Shown here: piece by piece, positions 1-7,914 of the stretch | Layout: every line of letters begins with the position of its first letter | Numbering within the stretch: the stretch's first letter is position 1 | Origin: Desemzia incerta | GTDB taxonomy: Bacteria; Bacillota; Bacilli; Lactobacillales; Carnobacteriaceae | Direction: 5' to 3' | DNA length: 64,000 bases | Assembly: GCF_900115825.1 (NCBI RefSeq) | Contig: NZ_FOXW01000006.1 | Coordinates: 78,340 to 142,339 of the forward strand | Position numbers and translations under genes: made by a program | Notes under the pieces: model-generated | The model's database searches: none | Told to the model about the DNA's origin: nothing | Seen by the model: the letters and a program-made list of their open reading frames with translations, nothing else

Positions 1-1042
1 TCCTCATCAGTTTTTGATCAAACAGTTCTCTGCGTCGCTGAATTTCAGCAGGCGGAGTCACTTTTGGCGCATCTGCATGCAGGAGCCAAGTTGCAGCGAA
101 GTGAGTTTTAGATACGGGAAACACTTCAGGTTCTTTTTTAAAATCGATCTCCAATGCATAAGCATTACGTGGGGCAAATGCATCTCCCACTGGTGGACGA
201 AGCAAGTTAGGAGGGCTCCCCGGAATCGTATAAAGACCATGTTCGAGGTTTTCCAAGGTCGGCATCGAAGCCAGAAGTCCCCATGTATATGGATGCTGTG
301 GATTGTAAAATAATTCATCCACTGTTCCCCATTCCACAAGTTTGCCAGCATACATTACGGCTACACGATCTGCCATGTTCGCCACCACACCCAAATCATG
401 AGTGATAAAAATGATAGAAGTATTGATTTTTTCCTTCAATTCATTCATTAATTCTAGAATTTGTGCTTGAATAGTTACATCCAACGCTGTTGTAGGTTCA
501 TCTGCAATCAAAATCTTGGGCTTGCAAGCAAGTGCGATGGCAATCATGACTCTTTGCCGCATCCCACCAGAGAATTGATGAGGATAGTGATTCATTCGGC
601 TCTTTGTGTTCTTTACACCCACCATCCCCAACATCTCTTCCGCTTGCTTCAACGCTTCATCCAAACTAACTCCTTGGTGCTGAATAATAGACTCTGCGAT
701 TTGCTTGCCTACTGTCATTGTGGGGTTCAATGAAGTCATCGGATCTTGGAAGATAGCCGCGATTTCTTTCCCCCTCACTCCCTGCATCTCATCTTCACTC
801 AGTTTCAACAAATCTTGTCCATAATAGAGGATCTCGCCACCCTTGATAAGCGTATTTTTCTTACCCAGCAGTCCCATAACTGCTTGAGTGGAGACTGATT
901 TACCTGAACCCGATTCTCCCACAATAGCCAGCGTTTCACCTTCATACAAATCAAAGTTTACTCCTCTGACAGCATGTACTTCGCCGGCATAAGTCTGGAA
1001 AGAAATCTCTAGATTTTTGACTTCCAATATTTTTTTCCGCAT
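1..1042 (-). CDS. oppD: Oligopeptide ABC transporter ATP-binding protein, OppD/DppD type (3' end outside window)
   Basis: Cytoplasmic ATPase that powers peptide import with the OppB/OppC pore encoded upstream. The reverse strand gives 347 codons from the ATG at 1042 and runs off the left edge. Seen directly: Walker A GESGSGKS (about residue 42), signature SGGMRQRV, Walker B ILIADEPTTALD, an H-loop in FITHDLG, and the OppD C-terminal tail with the peptide-family pattern ending THFAATWLLHADAPK. The start is 16 nt after the M20 peptidase stop and is preceded by GCGGGGG. It is the last visible gene of the operon; an oppF partner would be expected just outside. Peptide rather than nickel use is inferred from the peptidase in the operon. 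Confidence 0.95.
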   Translation of the reverse strand, partial: MRKKILEVKNLEISFQTYAGEVHAVRGVNFDLYEGETLAIVGESGSGKSVSTQAVMGLLGKKNTLIKGGEILYYGQDLLKLSEDEMQGVRGKEIAAIFQDPMTSLNPTMTVGKQIAESIIQHQGVSLDEALKQAEEMLGMVGVKNTKSRMNHYPHQFSGGMRQRVMIAIALACKPKILIADEPTTALDVTIQAQILELMNELKEKINTSIIFITHDLGVVANMADRVAVMYAGKLVEWGTVDELFYNPQHPYTWGLLASMPTLENLEHGLYTIPGSPPNLLRPPVGDAFAPRNAYALEIDFKKEPEVFPVSKTHFAATWLLHADAPKVTPPAEIQRRRELFDQKLMR

Positions 1043-1058
1043 GATTTACCCCCGCTCT

Positions 1059-2450
1059 TTAATTTTTTTCAACACCAAAGACTTTTATCAGTTCTACCAT
1101 GTGAGCAATATTTTGGTAAAAATCGGCCAATCTGATATTTTCATTTGGTGCGTGTGCTCCCGAATAAGCCCAACCTGCCCCTACACCGGCAATCGGTAAA
1201 TGCAAGTATTTTTCAAATAATTCACTTGGACCTGTACCTGCCATACTCGGAGATACAATGACTGGATTTTCATCCCCGTATACTTTTTTAGCTGAGTTTA
1301 CGACCGTTTCAATAAAAGGATCTTCTAAAGAGGTGCGCTGTGCTCCTTCTGCAGCAACCATAGTCAGCGAAATGTCCCCATAGCCATGATCATCTAGATG
1401 CTGGCGGAGAGAGTCACGAACATGCTTTGGATTTTGTCCGGGTACAAGTCGACAATCTAATTTTGCTTTGGCATTTTTTGGCAGTACGGTTTTGATACCT
1501 GGTCCTGTATATCCGCTCGAAAACCCACAAACTGTCATGGTTGGAGAATAAGCTAAAGCTTCCGCGGGAGTCACATCGGTTCCTTCAGTGATGAACTTTC
1601 CTGTTAGACCGTATTGCGCCTTAACTTCCTCTGCCTTGAAAGGTTGATTGGCGGCTGCTTCCTTATCTTTTTTGGACAAAGGAGCTATTCCATCATAAAA
1701 TCCTTCAACAACAATCTCATTTTTCTCATTCTTCATGGAAGACAAAGCATGAATCAATCGCCATGCTGGATTATCCGCAATGGCAGCTATCGAGGAGTGG
1801 ATATCAATGGCAGCCGTGGTGACTTCTAGATCGAAATACGCAATGCCTTTCATCCCTGCACTTACGATATAATTTTCATATTTATCTTTTGACCCCGCTT
1901 CCCAGATACAGGCATCAGCTTGAAAGAGATCAGCGTATTTCTCGATATACAAACCTAGATTTGGACTGCCGATCTCTTCTTCTCCTTCCAAGAGAAACTT
2001 CACATTACAAGGGAAACCATCATTTGATTCCTTCAAAATGGATAAAGCATTCAAACGAGCCATGAAATTAGCTTTATTATCAGATACACCACGGGCATAT
2101 AACGTATTGTCGCGAACGGTGGGCTCAAACGGCTCCGTATGCCACTCATCTAAAGGATCTGCTGGCTGCACATCATAATGGTTGTAGAACAATAGCGTCC
2201 GATCGCTATTTCCACTCGAAGAAGCTGGGAAATAACCATAAATGACTGGATGACCACCCAAGTCATCCAACACCTTAACTTCTCCGCCTGTTTGTTCAAT
2301 CAGGTCCTTCACATAGGCTACTGTTTCTGGAATTTGCTTGTGTTCTGTGGAAACTGACTCCAGTCTTAAGTAATCATAAAACTCATCTTTACGAACCTCT
2401 GCCATATGTCTAGCTTCTTCTAGTGTTTTTGTATTTTGAGTTACTGTCAT
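1059..2450 (-). CDS. M20-family metallo-dipeptidase in the peptide transporter operon
   Basis: Zinc-dependent cytoplasmic peptidase, 463 aa, probably cleaving peptides delivered by the transporter. Family metal-site motifs are visible: NHYDVQP, the bridging Asp in ARGVSDNK, and LEGEEEIGS, followed by the lid/dimerisation segment and a GAGWAYSGAHAPNE region with the last His. A longer frame back to 2528 exists, but it overlaps oppA and has no ribosome site; the ATG at 2450 has GAGAGGGG seven bases upstream, so I chose it. The gene lies between the binding protein and the ATPase gene, supporting import-coupled hydrolysis. M20 peptidases vary in substrate (dipeptides, acyl-amino acids), so the exact substrate is not assigned. 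Confidence 0.9.
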   Translation of the reverse strand: MTVTQNTKTLEEARHMAEVRKDEFYDYLRLESVSTEHKQIPETVAYVKDLIEQTGGEVKVLDDLGGHPVIYGYFPASSSGNSDRTLLFYNHYDVQPADPLDEWHTEPFEPTVRDNTLYARGVSDNKANFMARLNALSILKESNDGFPCNVKFLLEGEEEIGSPNLGLYIEKYADLFQADACIWEAGSKDKYENYIVSAGMKGIAYFDLEVTTAAIDIHSSIAAIADNPAWRLIHALSSMKNEKNEIVVEGFYDGIAPLSKKDKEAAANQPFKAEEVKAQYGLTGKFITEGTDVTPAEALAYSPTMTVCGFSSGYTGPGIKTVLPKNAKAKLDCRLVPGQNPKHVRDSLRQHLDDHGYGDISLTMVAAEGAQRTSLEDPFIETVVNSAKKVYGDENPVIVSPSMAGTGPSELFEKYLHLPIAGVGAGWAYSGAHAPNENIRLADFYQNIAHMVELIKVFGVEKN

Positions 2451-2482
2451 TATTTTTTCCCCTCTCAGTTGGTTAGTGTCGT

Positions 2483-4093
2483 TTATTCCAATGTCCAGTC
2501 TTGTATGTTGTATAAAGAACCAGCCCAATATTCATTAATACCGCCGTTCAAGGAATCATTTTTGATAACGATATCGTTTTGAGAATAGAGCGGCAGCATG
2601 GGCGATTGTTCTTGTAGCATAAGTTGGAAATCATCATAGATTTCTTTGCGTTTTGTACTGTCGGTTTCCCATTTCCCTTTTTCCAGTAATACATCAATTT
2701 CTGCGTTCTCGATTTGCGAATAGTTGGAGCCACCTGTAGATCCAAAGTAACTGGCTAAATCTGGATCAACGGGAACAGAAATACCGCCAAGATAAAGATC
2801 GTAATCACCTAAACGCGCTTTTTCCAATGTCGTTGGGAAATCATAGGTGATTTGCTCAACAGTGAATCCAACTGCTTCCAGATCTTGTTCGATCAGGTTA
2901 GCAGATTGTTCGCGCACCTTGTTTCCTGTTGGGACCATCAGCTCAATTGGATCATTCATGTCATAGTCGGATTTCGCGATATATTCTTTAGCCTTTTCAG
3001 GATCATAGGCGATCGGTTCCAAATCTTCATCCATATAAGGACTAGCTGAAGTATAAGGTCCATTGGTGACTTCTGCATTGCCTTTAAGTAAATTATCTAC
3101 GATCGTATCGCGATTAACCGCATGAGACATCGCCAATCGGATATTTTGATCGAATTTCTCGTTATTATAATAAACAAATTGATTGGTCCAAGCAGGCTGT
3201 ACATTGACAGATAGTCCATCTACATTTTTCATGGTTTCGATATCGGAAATAGAAATCTCACCGATCCCGCCACTCGCATTCATTGTTGCTCCGCCAGTCT
3301 GCAATTCGGTAGCTAGATTGGTACCCGACATGATTCGGATGAATACGTTGGGAATTTCAGGAATACCTCTGTAATAAGTTTCATTTGCTTCAAGTTCCAG
3401 ATAAGAGTCTTGGGCATACTCTACAAATTTATACGGTCCACTTGTTACGCTTGGCTTGTTAAAAACTTCAGATCCTGCTAGTTCATCTAAAGGTACACTT
3501 TCTACCACATGCTTAGGTTGGATAAAGATATTCGTTCCGATCATCTCTTTTACATAGTTTGGATCTAACGGCGTTTTAGTCTTGAAAGTAACGGTCGTAT
3601 CATCTACTGCAATCAAATTAGGGATTTCTGTACCGCTCTCTAATTTGCCGGAACTATCTACGCCTTCCAACTCAGTCAGATAAAGCCCTGTTGTTTCCAC
3701 TTCTGGATTCGCGAAAAGATTCAACGTAAACACAACATCATCAGCTGTGATTGATTTCCCGTCTGTCCAGACTGCATCTGGATTTAATTTGATCGTGTAG
3801 TTTTGATTATCAGGCGTTTCGAAGGAATCAGCTAATTTCGGCTCAAATTCCAACGGACTGGTCATTTCCAGCAGCGTATCGAAGTAAAAACGTTGAGCCC
3901 ATCTGGTGGAAACACTGCTCGCATTGATAGGACTGAGATTGCCCATGGGATTGGTAACTCCTACGTAAAGTGTATCTTTCGAGCTGTTGTCTGCGGAACT
4001 TGTATCTGCTGCATCCGTATTGCTGCACGCTGCTAGAATCATCACCATTGCCACGGTAAAAAAACTCATCAATTTTTTCTGGTATTCCTTCAT
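2483..4093 (-). CDS. oppA: Extracellular peptide-binding lipoprotein, OppA/DppA type (SBP_bac_5)
   Basis: Lipid-anchored receptor that captures peptides outside the cell and passes them to OppB/OppC. The 536-aa product has a signal peptide (basic MKEYQKKL, then a hydrophobic stretch) ending in lipobox LAAC at about residue 22, then a Ser/Asp-rich linker and the family-5 fold with the typical VWTDGKSITADDVVFTL motif. Two ATGs are six bases apart; the GGAGGA site sits 7 nt before the second (4093) and only one base before the first (4099), so 4093 is the better start. It lies 18 nt after oppC. Ligand length preference cannot be read from sequence. Confidence 0.93.
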   Translation of the reverse strand: MKEYQKKLMSFFTVAMVMILAACSNTDAADTSSADNSSKDTLYVGVTNPMGNLSPINASSVSTRWAQRFYFDTLLEMTSPLEFEPKLADSFETPDNQNYTIKLNPDAVWTDGKSITADDVVFTLNLFANPEVETTGLYLTELEGVDSSGKLESGTEIPNLIAVDDTTVTFKTKTPLDPNYVKEMIGTNIFIQPKHVVESVPLDELAGSEVFNKPSVTSGPYKFVEYAQDSYLELEANETYYRGIPEIPNVFIRIMSGTNLATELQTGGATMNASGGIGEISISDIETMKNVDGLSVNVQPAWTNQFVYYNNEKFDQNIRLAMSHAVNRDTIVDNLLKGNAEVTNGPYTSASPYMDEDLEPIAYDPEKAKEYIAKSDYDMNDPIELMVPTGNKVREQSANLIEQDLEAVGFTVEQITYDFPTTLEKARLGDYDLYLGGISVPVDPDLASYFGSTGGSNYSQIENAEIDVLLEKGKWETDSTKRKEIYDDFQLMLQEQSPMLPLYSQNDIVIKNDSLNGGINEYWAGSLYNIQDWTLE

Positions 4094-4111
4094 GTTCATT
4101 CCTCCAATATA

Positions 4112-5041
4112 CTAATTTATTGTTCCGTCAAAGGCATCCCGCAAACCATCTCCGATAAAGTTGATCGATAAAACAGCTAGTAAGATCATGATACCTGCTG
4201 GAATCCATAACCATGGCTGACTTGATAGGACAGTCAATGATTGTGCTTGAGATAAAATATTTCCCCAGCTTGAGGTGGGAGGCTGGATCCCCATCCCTAG
4301 AAAACTTAGTGAAGATTCTGTCAATATTGCGCTAGCCACTCCAAAAGTAGCATTCACAAAAATACTGGACAGTACATTTGGCAAAGTTTCCCGGAAAAGA
4401 ATGTGCGGTGTCGAGTAACCTATGGAAATCGCCGCTTGAATATACTCACTGCTTTTGATAGACAATACATTCCCCCGAACAATACGACAAAGTCCTGGCC
4501 AGTTTAGAAAACCGAGAACCAGTGTAATGGTTCCTACCCCTGGTCCTATAATACTTACCAATACCAAAATGACCATGAAGGAAGGAAAGGATTGAAAAAT
4601 TTCAGTTATTCGCATGATCACACTGTCGATCTTTCCTCCAAAATACCCTGCAATCAATCCGAGCGTGGTTCCGATCATAACGTAGATGGCGACCGAACTT
4701 ACACCAACAAACAAAGATATTCGTGAACCGTAAAGCAGTCGGCTGAATACATCTCGTCCGACTTCATCCGTCCCCAACCAGTAAACACCATTTGGCGCAG
4801 CTTCGAAATCCGGTGTAATCACGGTTGGATCAAAAGGGGCAATAAGAGGCGCCAATACAGCCAACAAAACGAGAGTCGCAAACACAACGGAACCAATAAC
4901 AGCAGGCTTGTGTTTTAGAAAACGTCTGAAAATCATTTTATGGTTGCTCTCTGTAGGCTTGTTTCCAGAAAATTGCTTTTCTTCCTGAAAAGTTTCGCTA
5001 TTTTCATATACTAATTTGAAATCTGTACTTGTTGAACTCAT
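4112..5041 (-). CDS. oppC: Peptide ABC transporter permease, OppC/DppC type
   Basis: Inner pore subunit of the peptide importer, 309 aa. After a polar N-terminal tail of about 45 residues come the OppC N-terminal segment (FLKHKPAVIGSVVFATLVLLAVLAP), the GTDEVGRDVFSRLLYGSRISL motif and six predicted membrane helices. The ATPase-docking EAA loop is readable around EYIQAAISIGYSTPHILFRETLPN. The start ATG has GGAGGAATAAG upstream. It is 14 nt downstream of oppB, so the two are surely co-transcribed. Confidence 0.95.
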   Translation of the reverse strand: MSSTSTDFKLVYENSETFQEEKQFSGNKPTESNHKMIFRRFLKHKPAVIGSVVFATLVLLAVLAPLIAPFDPTVITPDFEAAPNGVYWLGTDEVGRDVFSRLLYGSRISLFVGVSSVAIYVMIGTTLGLIAGYFGGKIDSVIMRITEIFQSFPSFMVILVLVSIIGPGVGTITLVLGFLNWPGLCRIVRGNVLSIKSSEYIQAAISIGYSTPHILFRETLPNVLSSIFVNATFGVASAILTESSLSFLGMGIQPPTSSWGNILSQAQSLTVLSSQPWLWIPAGIMILLAVLSINFIGDGLRDAFDGTIN

Positions 5042-5055
5042 CTTATTCCTCCTCT

Positions 5056-6012
5056 CTAATTCTCACTAAGACGAATACGCGGATCTGCCGCCGCATAGAA
5101 AACGTCCGTTAATATGTTGGCAAAAAGTACGGCAACTGCAGACAATAGTGTTATAGCCATTAGTACGTTATAATCACGAGCTTGGATAGATGAAATGGTC
5201 AATGCTCCCAATCCTGGCCACTGAAAAATCTGTTCCGTCACAATAGCACCGCCGATCAGCTTAGGAATATCTGTCCCTATAATCGTGATGATAGGAATCA
5301 ATGCATTCCTTACACCATGTCTGAAAATGATTTTTTGAGGCTTCAATCCTTTTGCTTTGGCTGTACGTAAGTAATTTTCGCCGAAAACTTCAATCATGCT
5401 GGAGCGTACATAGCGGATCATATTTGCCGAGATGGTCGTGCCTATCACTAATACCGGTAAGATCAAATGATGGATACGCTCCATGAATCCGCCATCTGAT
5501 CCAAGTTCCTGCATGCCTCCAGTCGGAAACCATTCTAATTGGACAGCAAATACATAAATAAACATCAGTCCTAAGAAGAAATTTGGAATCGATACTCCAA
5601 GAAAAGATGTTCCGGTAATGAAATAATCGATCCAGCTTTTTTGGTTCACGGCACTATAGACTCCCAATGGAATCGCTATGAGGTAGGCAACTATCAACGA
5701 AGTTCCCATGAGCAGAAAAGTAGGACTTGCTCTTTCTAAAATCATATTCGCTACCGGCTGACGGGTTGCAAATGAGATCCCGAGATCACCCTGAATGAAA
5801 TTTTTTAACCAATACCCATAACGGACGAGCAGAGGTTCATTCAACCCTAGATTCTCACGTGTCTGCTCGAGCTGGGCATCGGTGGCATCAGAGCTCACAT
5901 ATAAAGTTGCTGGATCGCCTGGAGAGAAATTGATGATTAAAAAAGAAAGAAAAGTGATTAAAAGGAGAACCATCATCCCCACTAAAAAACGTTTCACAAG
6001 ATATTTTTTCAT
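5056..6012 (-). CDS. oppB: Peptide ABC transporter permease, OppB/DppB type
   Basis: First structural gene of the operon and partner pore subunit to OppC, 318 aa. It starts MKKYLVKRFLVGMMVLLLITFLSFLIINFSPGDPA, the standard OppB opening, and carries the EAA loop YLRTAKAKGLKPQKIIFRHG and a C-terminal VFYAAADPRIR. The reading frame extends 7 codons further, but the ATG at 6012 has GGAGG seven bases upstream and matches family starts. Its mRNA leader contains a small ORF and a terminator (6118-6284), so expression of the whole operon probably depends on readthrough there. Confidence 0.95.
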   Translation of the reverse strand: MKKYLVKRFLVGMMVLLLITFLSFLIINFSPGDPATLYVSSDATDAQLEQTRENLGLNEPLLVRYGYWLKNFIQGDLGISFATRQPVANMILERASPTFLLMGTSLIVAYLIAIPLGVYSAVNQKSWIDYFITGTSFLGVSIPNFFLGLMFIYVFAVQLEWFPTGGMQELGSDGGFMERIHHLILPVLVIGTTISANMIRYVRSSMIEVFGENYLRTAKAKGLKPQKIIFRHGVRNALIPIITIIGTDIPKLIGGAIVTEQIFQWPGLGALTISSIQARDYNVLMAITLLSAVAVLFANILTDVFYAAADPRIRLSEN

Positions 6013-6107
6013 TTCGATACCTCCATAATGCAAATTTTTATTTGTAGTTATTTATGCTCGTTTTAACTGTTAAACCTTCACTCCTCTCTTCTAAAAAACT
6101 ATTTTGG

Positions 6108-6138
6108 AAAAAGAAAAAGCCCCTCGCAATGAGGGGCT
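6108..6138 (-). terminator. Rho-independent terminator/attenuator in the opp leader
   Basis: On the reverse strand an 8-bp perfect stem (AGCCCCTC / GAGGGGCT, 5-nt loop) is followed by TTTTTCTTTTT. It sits about 100 nt upstream of oppB and downstream of the leader ORF, so it would stop opp transcription unless the stem is prevented. The 5' arm can instead pair with the GGGGGCT segment at 6150-6157 (antiterminator). Confidence 0.8.
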
Positions 6139-6307
6139 CTTGTTTTATCAAGCCCCCATGGTACAAAAACGAGGACTTAACTAATTGAATAGTCAAAGTC
6201 CTAGGGCTTAATGAATAAAATAATAGCGCGAGTGTTACTTAGATTATATGTTTTATACAGTTGTTTGTTTGTCATAAGTAACACCCCTTGTTTATGAAAT
6301 TTAATGT
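6118..6307 (-). promoter_or_regulatory. Leader-peptide attenuator controlling the opp operon
   Basis: Four segments on the RNA: 1 = AAGCCC (6204-6209, the last two sense codons of the leader ORF), 2 = GGGGGCTT (6150-6157), 3 = AGCCCCTC (6131-6138), 4 = GAGGGGCT (6118-6125). Pairings 1:2 and 3:4 are compatible and give termination; 2:3 (7 bp, one G-U) is the alternative and would allow readthrough. A further stem between 1 and 2 (6173-6183 with 6190-6201) begins on the last base of the stop codon. A 10-bp perfect inverted repeat (6232-6241 / 6275-6284) surrounds the leader's start. The layout matches classical translation-coupled attenuation; the signal sensed is unknown. Confidence 0.65.
6201..6275 (-). 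CDS. 24-aa leader peptide of the opp operon
   Basis: Small ORF starting MTNKQLYK and ending RAIILFIKP followed by TAG. Its ATG has AAGGGG eight bases upstream and lies about 32 nt after the predicted transcription start. The final Lys-Pro codons form attenuator segment 1, so a ribosome held at the stop would free segment 2 to form the antiterminator. A terminal proline before the stop codon is also found in the E. coli TnaC arrest peptide, likewise 24 residues; that resemblance is an analogy, not homology, because the Trp needed by TnaC is absent here. The C-terminal run of Ile/Leu/Phe codons offers an alternative, amino-acid-starvation reading. Confidence 0.6.
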   Translation of the reverse strand: MTNKQLYKTYNLSNTRAIILFIKP

Positions 6308-6313
6308 ATCACT

Positions 6314-6342
6314 ACCTTACTCAAAACAAATGAGATAGTCAA
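6314..6342 (-). promoter_or_regulatory. Predicted promoter of the opp leader
   Basis: TTGACT, 17-bp spacer, TAAGGT on the reverse strand, placing transcription start near 6307. The -10 match is modest. A perfect 16-bp palindrome (6413-6428) about 75 bp upstream could be an operator. Confidence 0.45.
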
Positions 6343-6412
6343 CCTTTAAATCTAATGTTTTTATCATTAACATAACCTAATTTTAATAGTTATCGGTTTC
6401 AATTACTGACCT

Positions 6413-6428
6413 GCGTATAATTATACGC
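6413..6428. promoter_or_regulatory. Perfect 16-bp palindrome upstream of the opp promoter
   Basis: GCGTATAATTATACGC is fully self-complementary and holds TATAAT on both strands. It lies between the opp promoter and the IS30 left end. Possible operator; no regulator is assigned. Confidence 0.35.
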
Positions 6429-6483
6429 TTTAAAATTATTTCAAAAAAACAAGCATTTTTAAATTATCGTAAATTTCAAGTTT

Positions 6484-7740
6484 AAGTTAGCCACTTGTAG
6501 TTACTCTGTTTTACATTTTAATATCTAGCTATCGAACTGTAATGAGTCCTGTTTGTTAAAAATTCACGAATCAAGTGGCCATACGTTCTTGTTGGAATGC
6601 TTTCACGAAACAGTCATGTGGTGTTTGATAATCTAAGATTCTTCTAGGATAGTCATTCATCCATTGTTGAATTCGTAAGCATTGAGCTTCGTTCACATCA
6701 GTCATCGGCTTCCCTTTGGGAAGGAAACGGCGAATCAATTTATGCTGGTTCTCGCTTGTCCCGCGTTCCCATGAAGTATAAGGATGACTAAAATAGACAT
6801 CCACTACATCTTGCAAGGCTTCGTGCAGTCCTGTGAATTCAGATCCATTGTCGGAGGTTACCGTTTTAAACAGGCAGCTAAAGTGTTCATCAGCACGCTC
6901 TCGCAATACATGAACTGCCTGGTCAACTGAATGAGCGTCTTTTCCATTCAATTTTAAGATGACTTCAAAACGTGTTTGCTTTTCGGCTAACGTCAGTAAA
7001 ACGGCATCTGATTTCACCTTGTTTCCTACAACAGTATCGATTTCCCAATGGCCGAATGTTTCTCGAGTTCCGATGATTTCTGGACGCTCGTCTATGGATT
7101 TTCCTAATATGCGCTTGTTAAGATTCGATTTATGATTCTGTTTTTTTATTTTGCGAGACAGCTTTTCGAGCAAGTCTAAGTTCGTTGTTTTCATGATGCC
7201 TCGATCAATCCACTGATAAAGAGTGGTGGTGCAAGGAATGATTGAAGGATTGAACAATCCCTGATTTAAGGCAAAACCAATTACAACATCTGGGGACCAC
7301 TTTTCATGGATCATCTTGTCATCAGCCCAGTTAGTAAAAGCATCTGTATCGGCCCATTTGGGCCGTCTACCAGAGTTCAGACGCTCTTTATCGTAGTGAG
7401 TTTGTCCTGCGTCAGCGCTATAAACAGAGTCATAATAGTCATACACTTTGCCATTTTGATTTTGGCGTTTTAATTGTGTAACTGTCCCTCTTTTGATTTC
7501 ATTATGGATGGTTTGTGGAGCTCGCTCAATAACTCCAGAAATCTGTCGGTTTGAATAGCCTTCTTTTTTTAGAACCTCTATTTGGCAGCGTTCCGCATAA
7601 GAAAGGTGTTTTCCCTTACGTGAATCTATGTTATTCTTAGTTTGCGTCATGTGAATTCATCCTTGTCTATTGAGAGTTAGTGGTAACTTCAATATAACAT
7701 GAAATTCACATGGCGTTTTTTAGTTAGCGGTGGCTAACTT
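6484..7740 (-). mobile_element. IS30-family insertion sequence (copy 1)
   Basis: The element is bounded by an 11-bp terminal inverted repeat, AAGTTAGCCAC, at 6484-6494 and its complement at 7730-7740, giving about 1257 bp around one transposase gene. It sits between helD and the opp operon in intergenic DNA. No clear target duplication was seen, so the exact ends are approximate. It differs in sequence and ends from the IS30-family copy at the right edge of the window. Confidence 0.75.
6571..7650 (-). CDS. IS30-family transposase
   Basis: DDE transposase of 359 aa with the IS30 N-terminal helix-turn-helix (YAERCQIEVLKKEGYSNRQISGVIERAPQTI) and a catalytic core containing WEIDTVVG (first Asp), VTSDNGSEF (second Asp) and SENQHKLIRRFLPKG (Glu region), then the C-terminal LNYQTP-like motif DYQTPHDCF. 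The frame is intact, so the element may be active. ATG at 7650 within the element. Confidence 0.95.
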   Translation of the reverse strand: MTQTKNNIDSRKGKHLSYAERCQIEVLKKEGYSNRQISGVIERAPQTIHNEIKRGTVTQLKRQNQNGKVYDYYDSVYSADAGQTHYDKERLNSGRRPKWADTDAFTNWADDKMIHEKWSPDVVIGFALNQGLFNPSIIPCTTTLYQWIDRGIMKTTNLDLLEKLSRKIKKQNHKSNLNKRILGKSIDERPEIIGTRETFGHWEIDTVVGNKVKSDAVLLTLAEKQTRFEVILKLNGKDAHSVDQAVHVLRERADEHFSCLFKTVTSDNGSEFTGLHEALQDVVDVYFSHPYTSWERGTSENQHKLIRRFLPKGKPMTDVNEAQCLRIQQWMNDYPRRILDYQTPHDCFVKAFQQERMAT

Positions 7741-7774
7741 CATTATATAATCCACCTCCAAAAATTAGTTCTTT

Positions 7775-7860
7775 AAGGCACCCATTTAAAACAATATGAG
7801 CTGATATGATTTCGGACTACCAGCGAAATCATATCAGCTCATATTTGTTTTATGGTGCTT
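7775..7860. repeat. Long imperfect palindrome downstream of helD
   Basis: Two arms of about 37 nt surround an 11-nt loop; the inner 21 bp (ATATGAGCTGATATGATTTCG and its complement) are perfect and the outer part has a few mismatches and bulges. It lies between the helD stop (7915) and the IS30 right end, so it may serve as the helD terminator, but no strong T-run follows it on the reverse strand. A small mobile repeat is the alternative. Confidence 0.6.
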
Positions 7861-7914
7861 CATCATCTAACGTTGATAGAAAGTATAAGTTACTTAAATT
7901 CTAACTTTTAGAAA

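Noticed and set aside
7741..7765. Ribosome site plus ATG abutting the IS30 right end, read as an interrupted gene
   Set aside because: No continuation of a coding frame is visible on the far side of the element (before 6484), so a disrupted gene cannot be supported.
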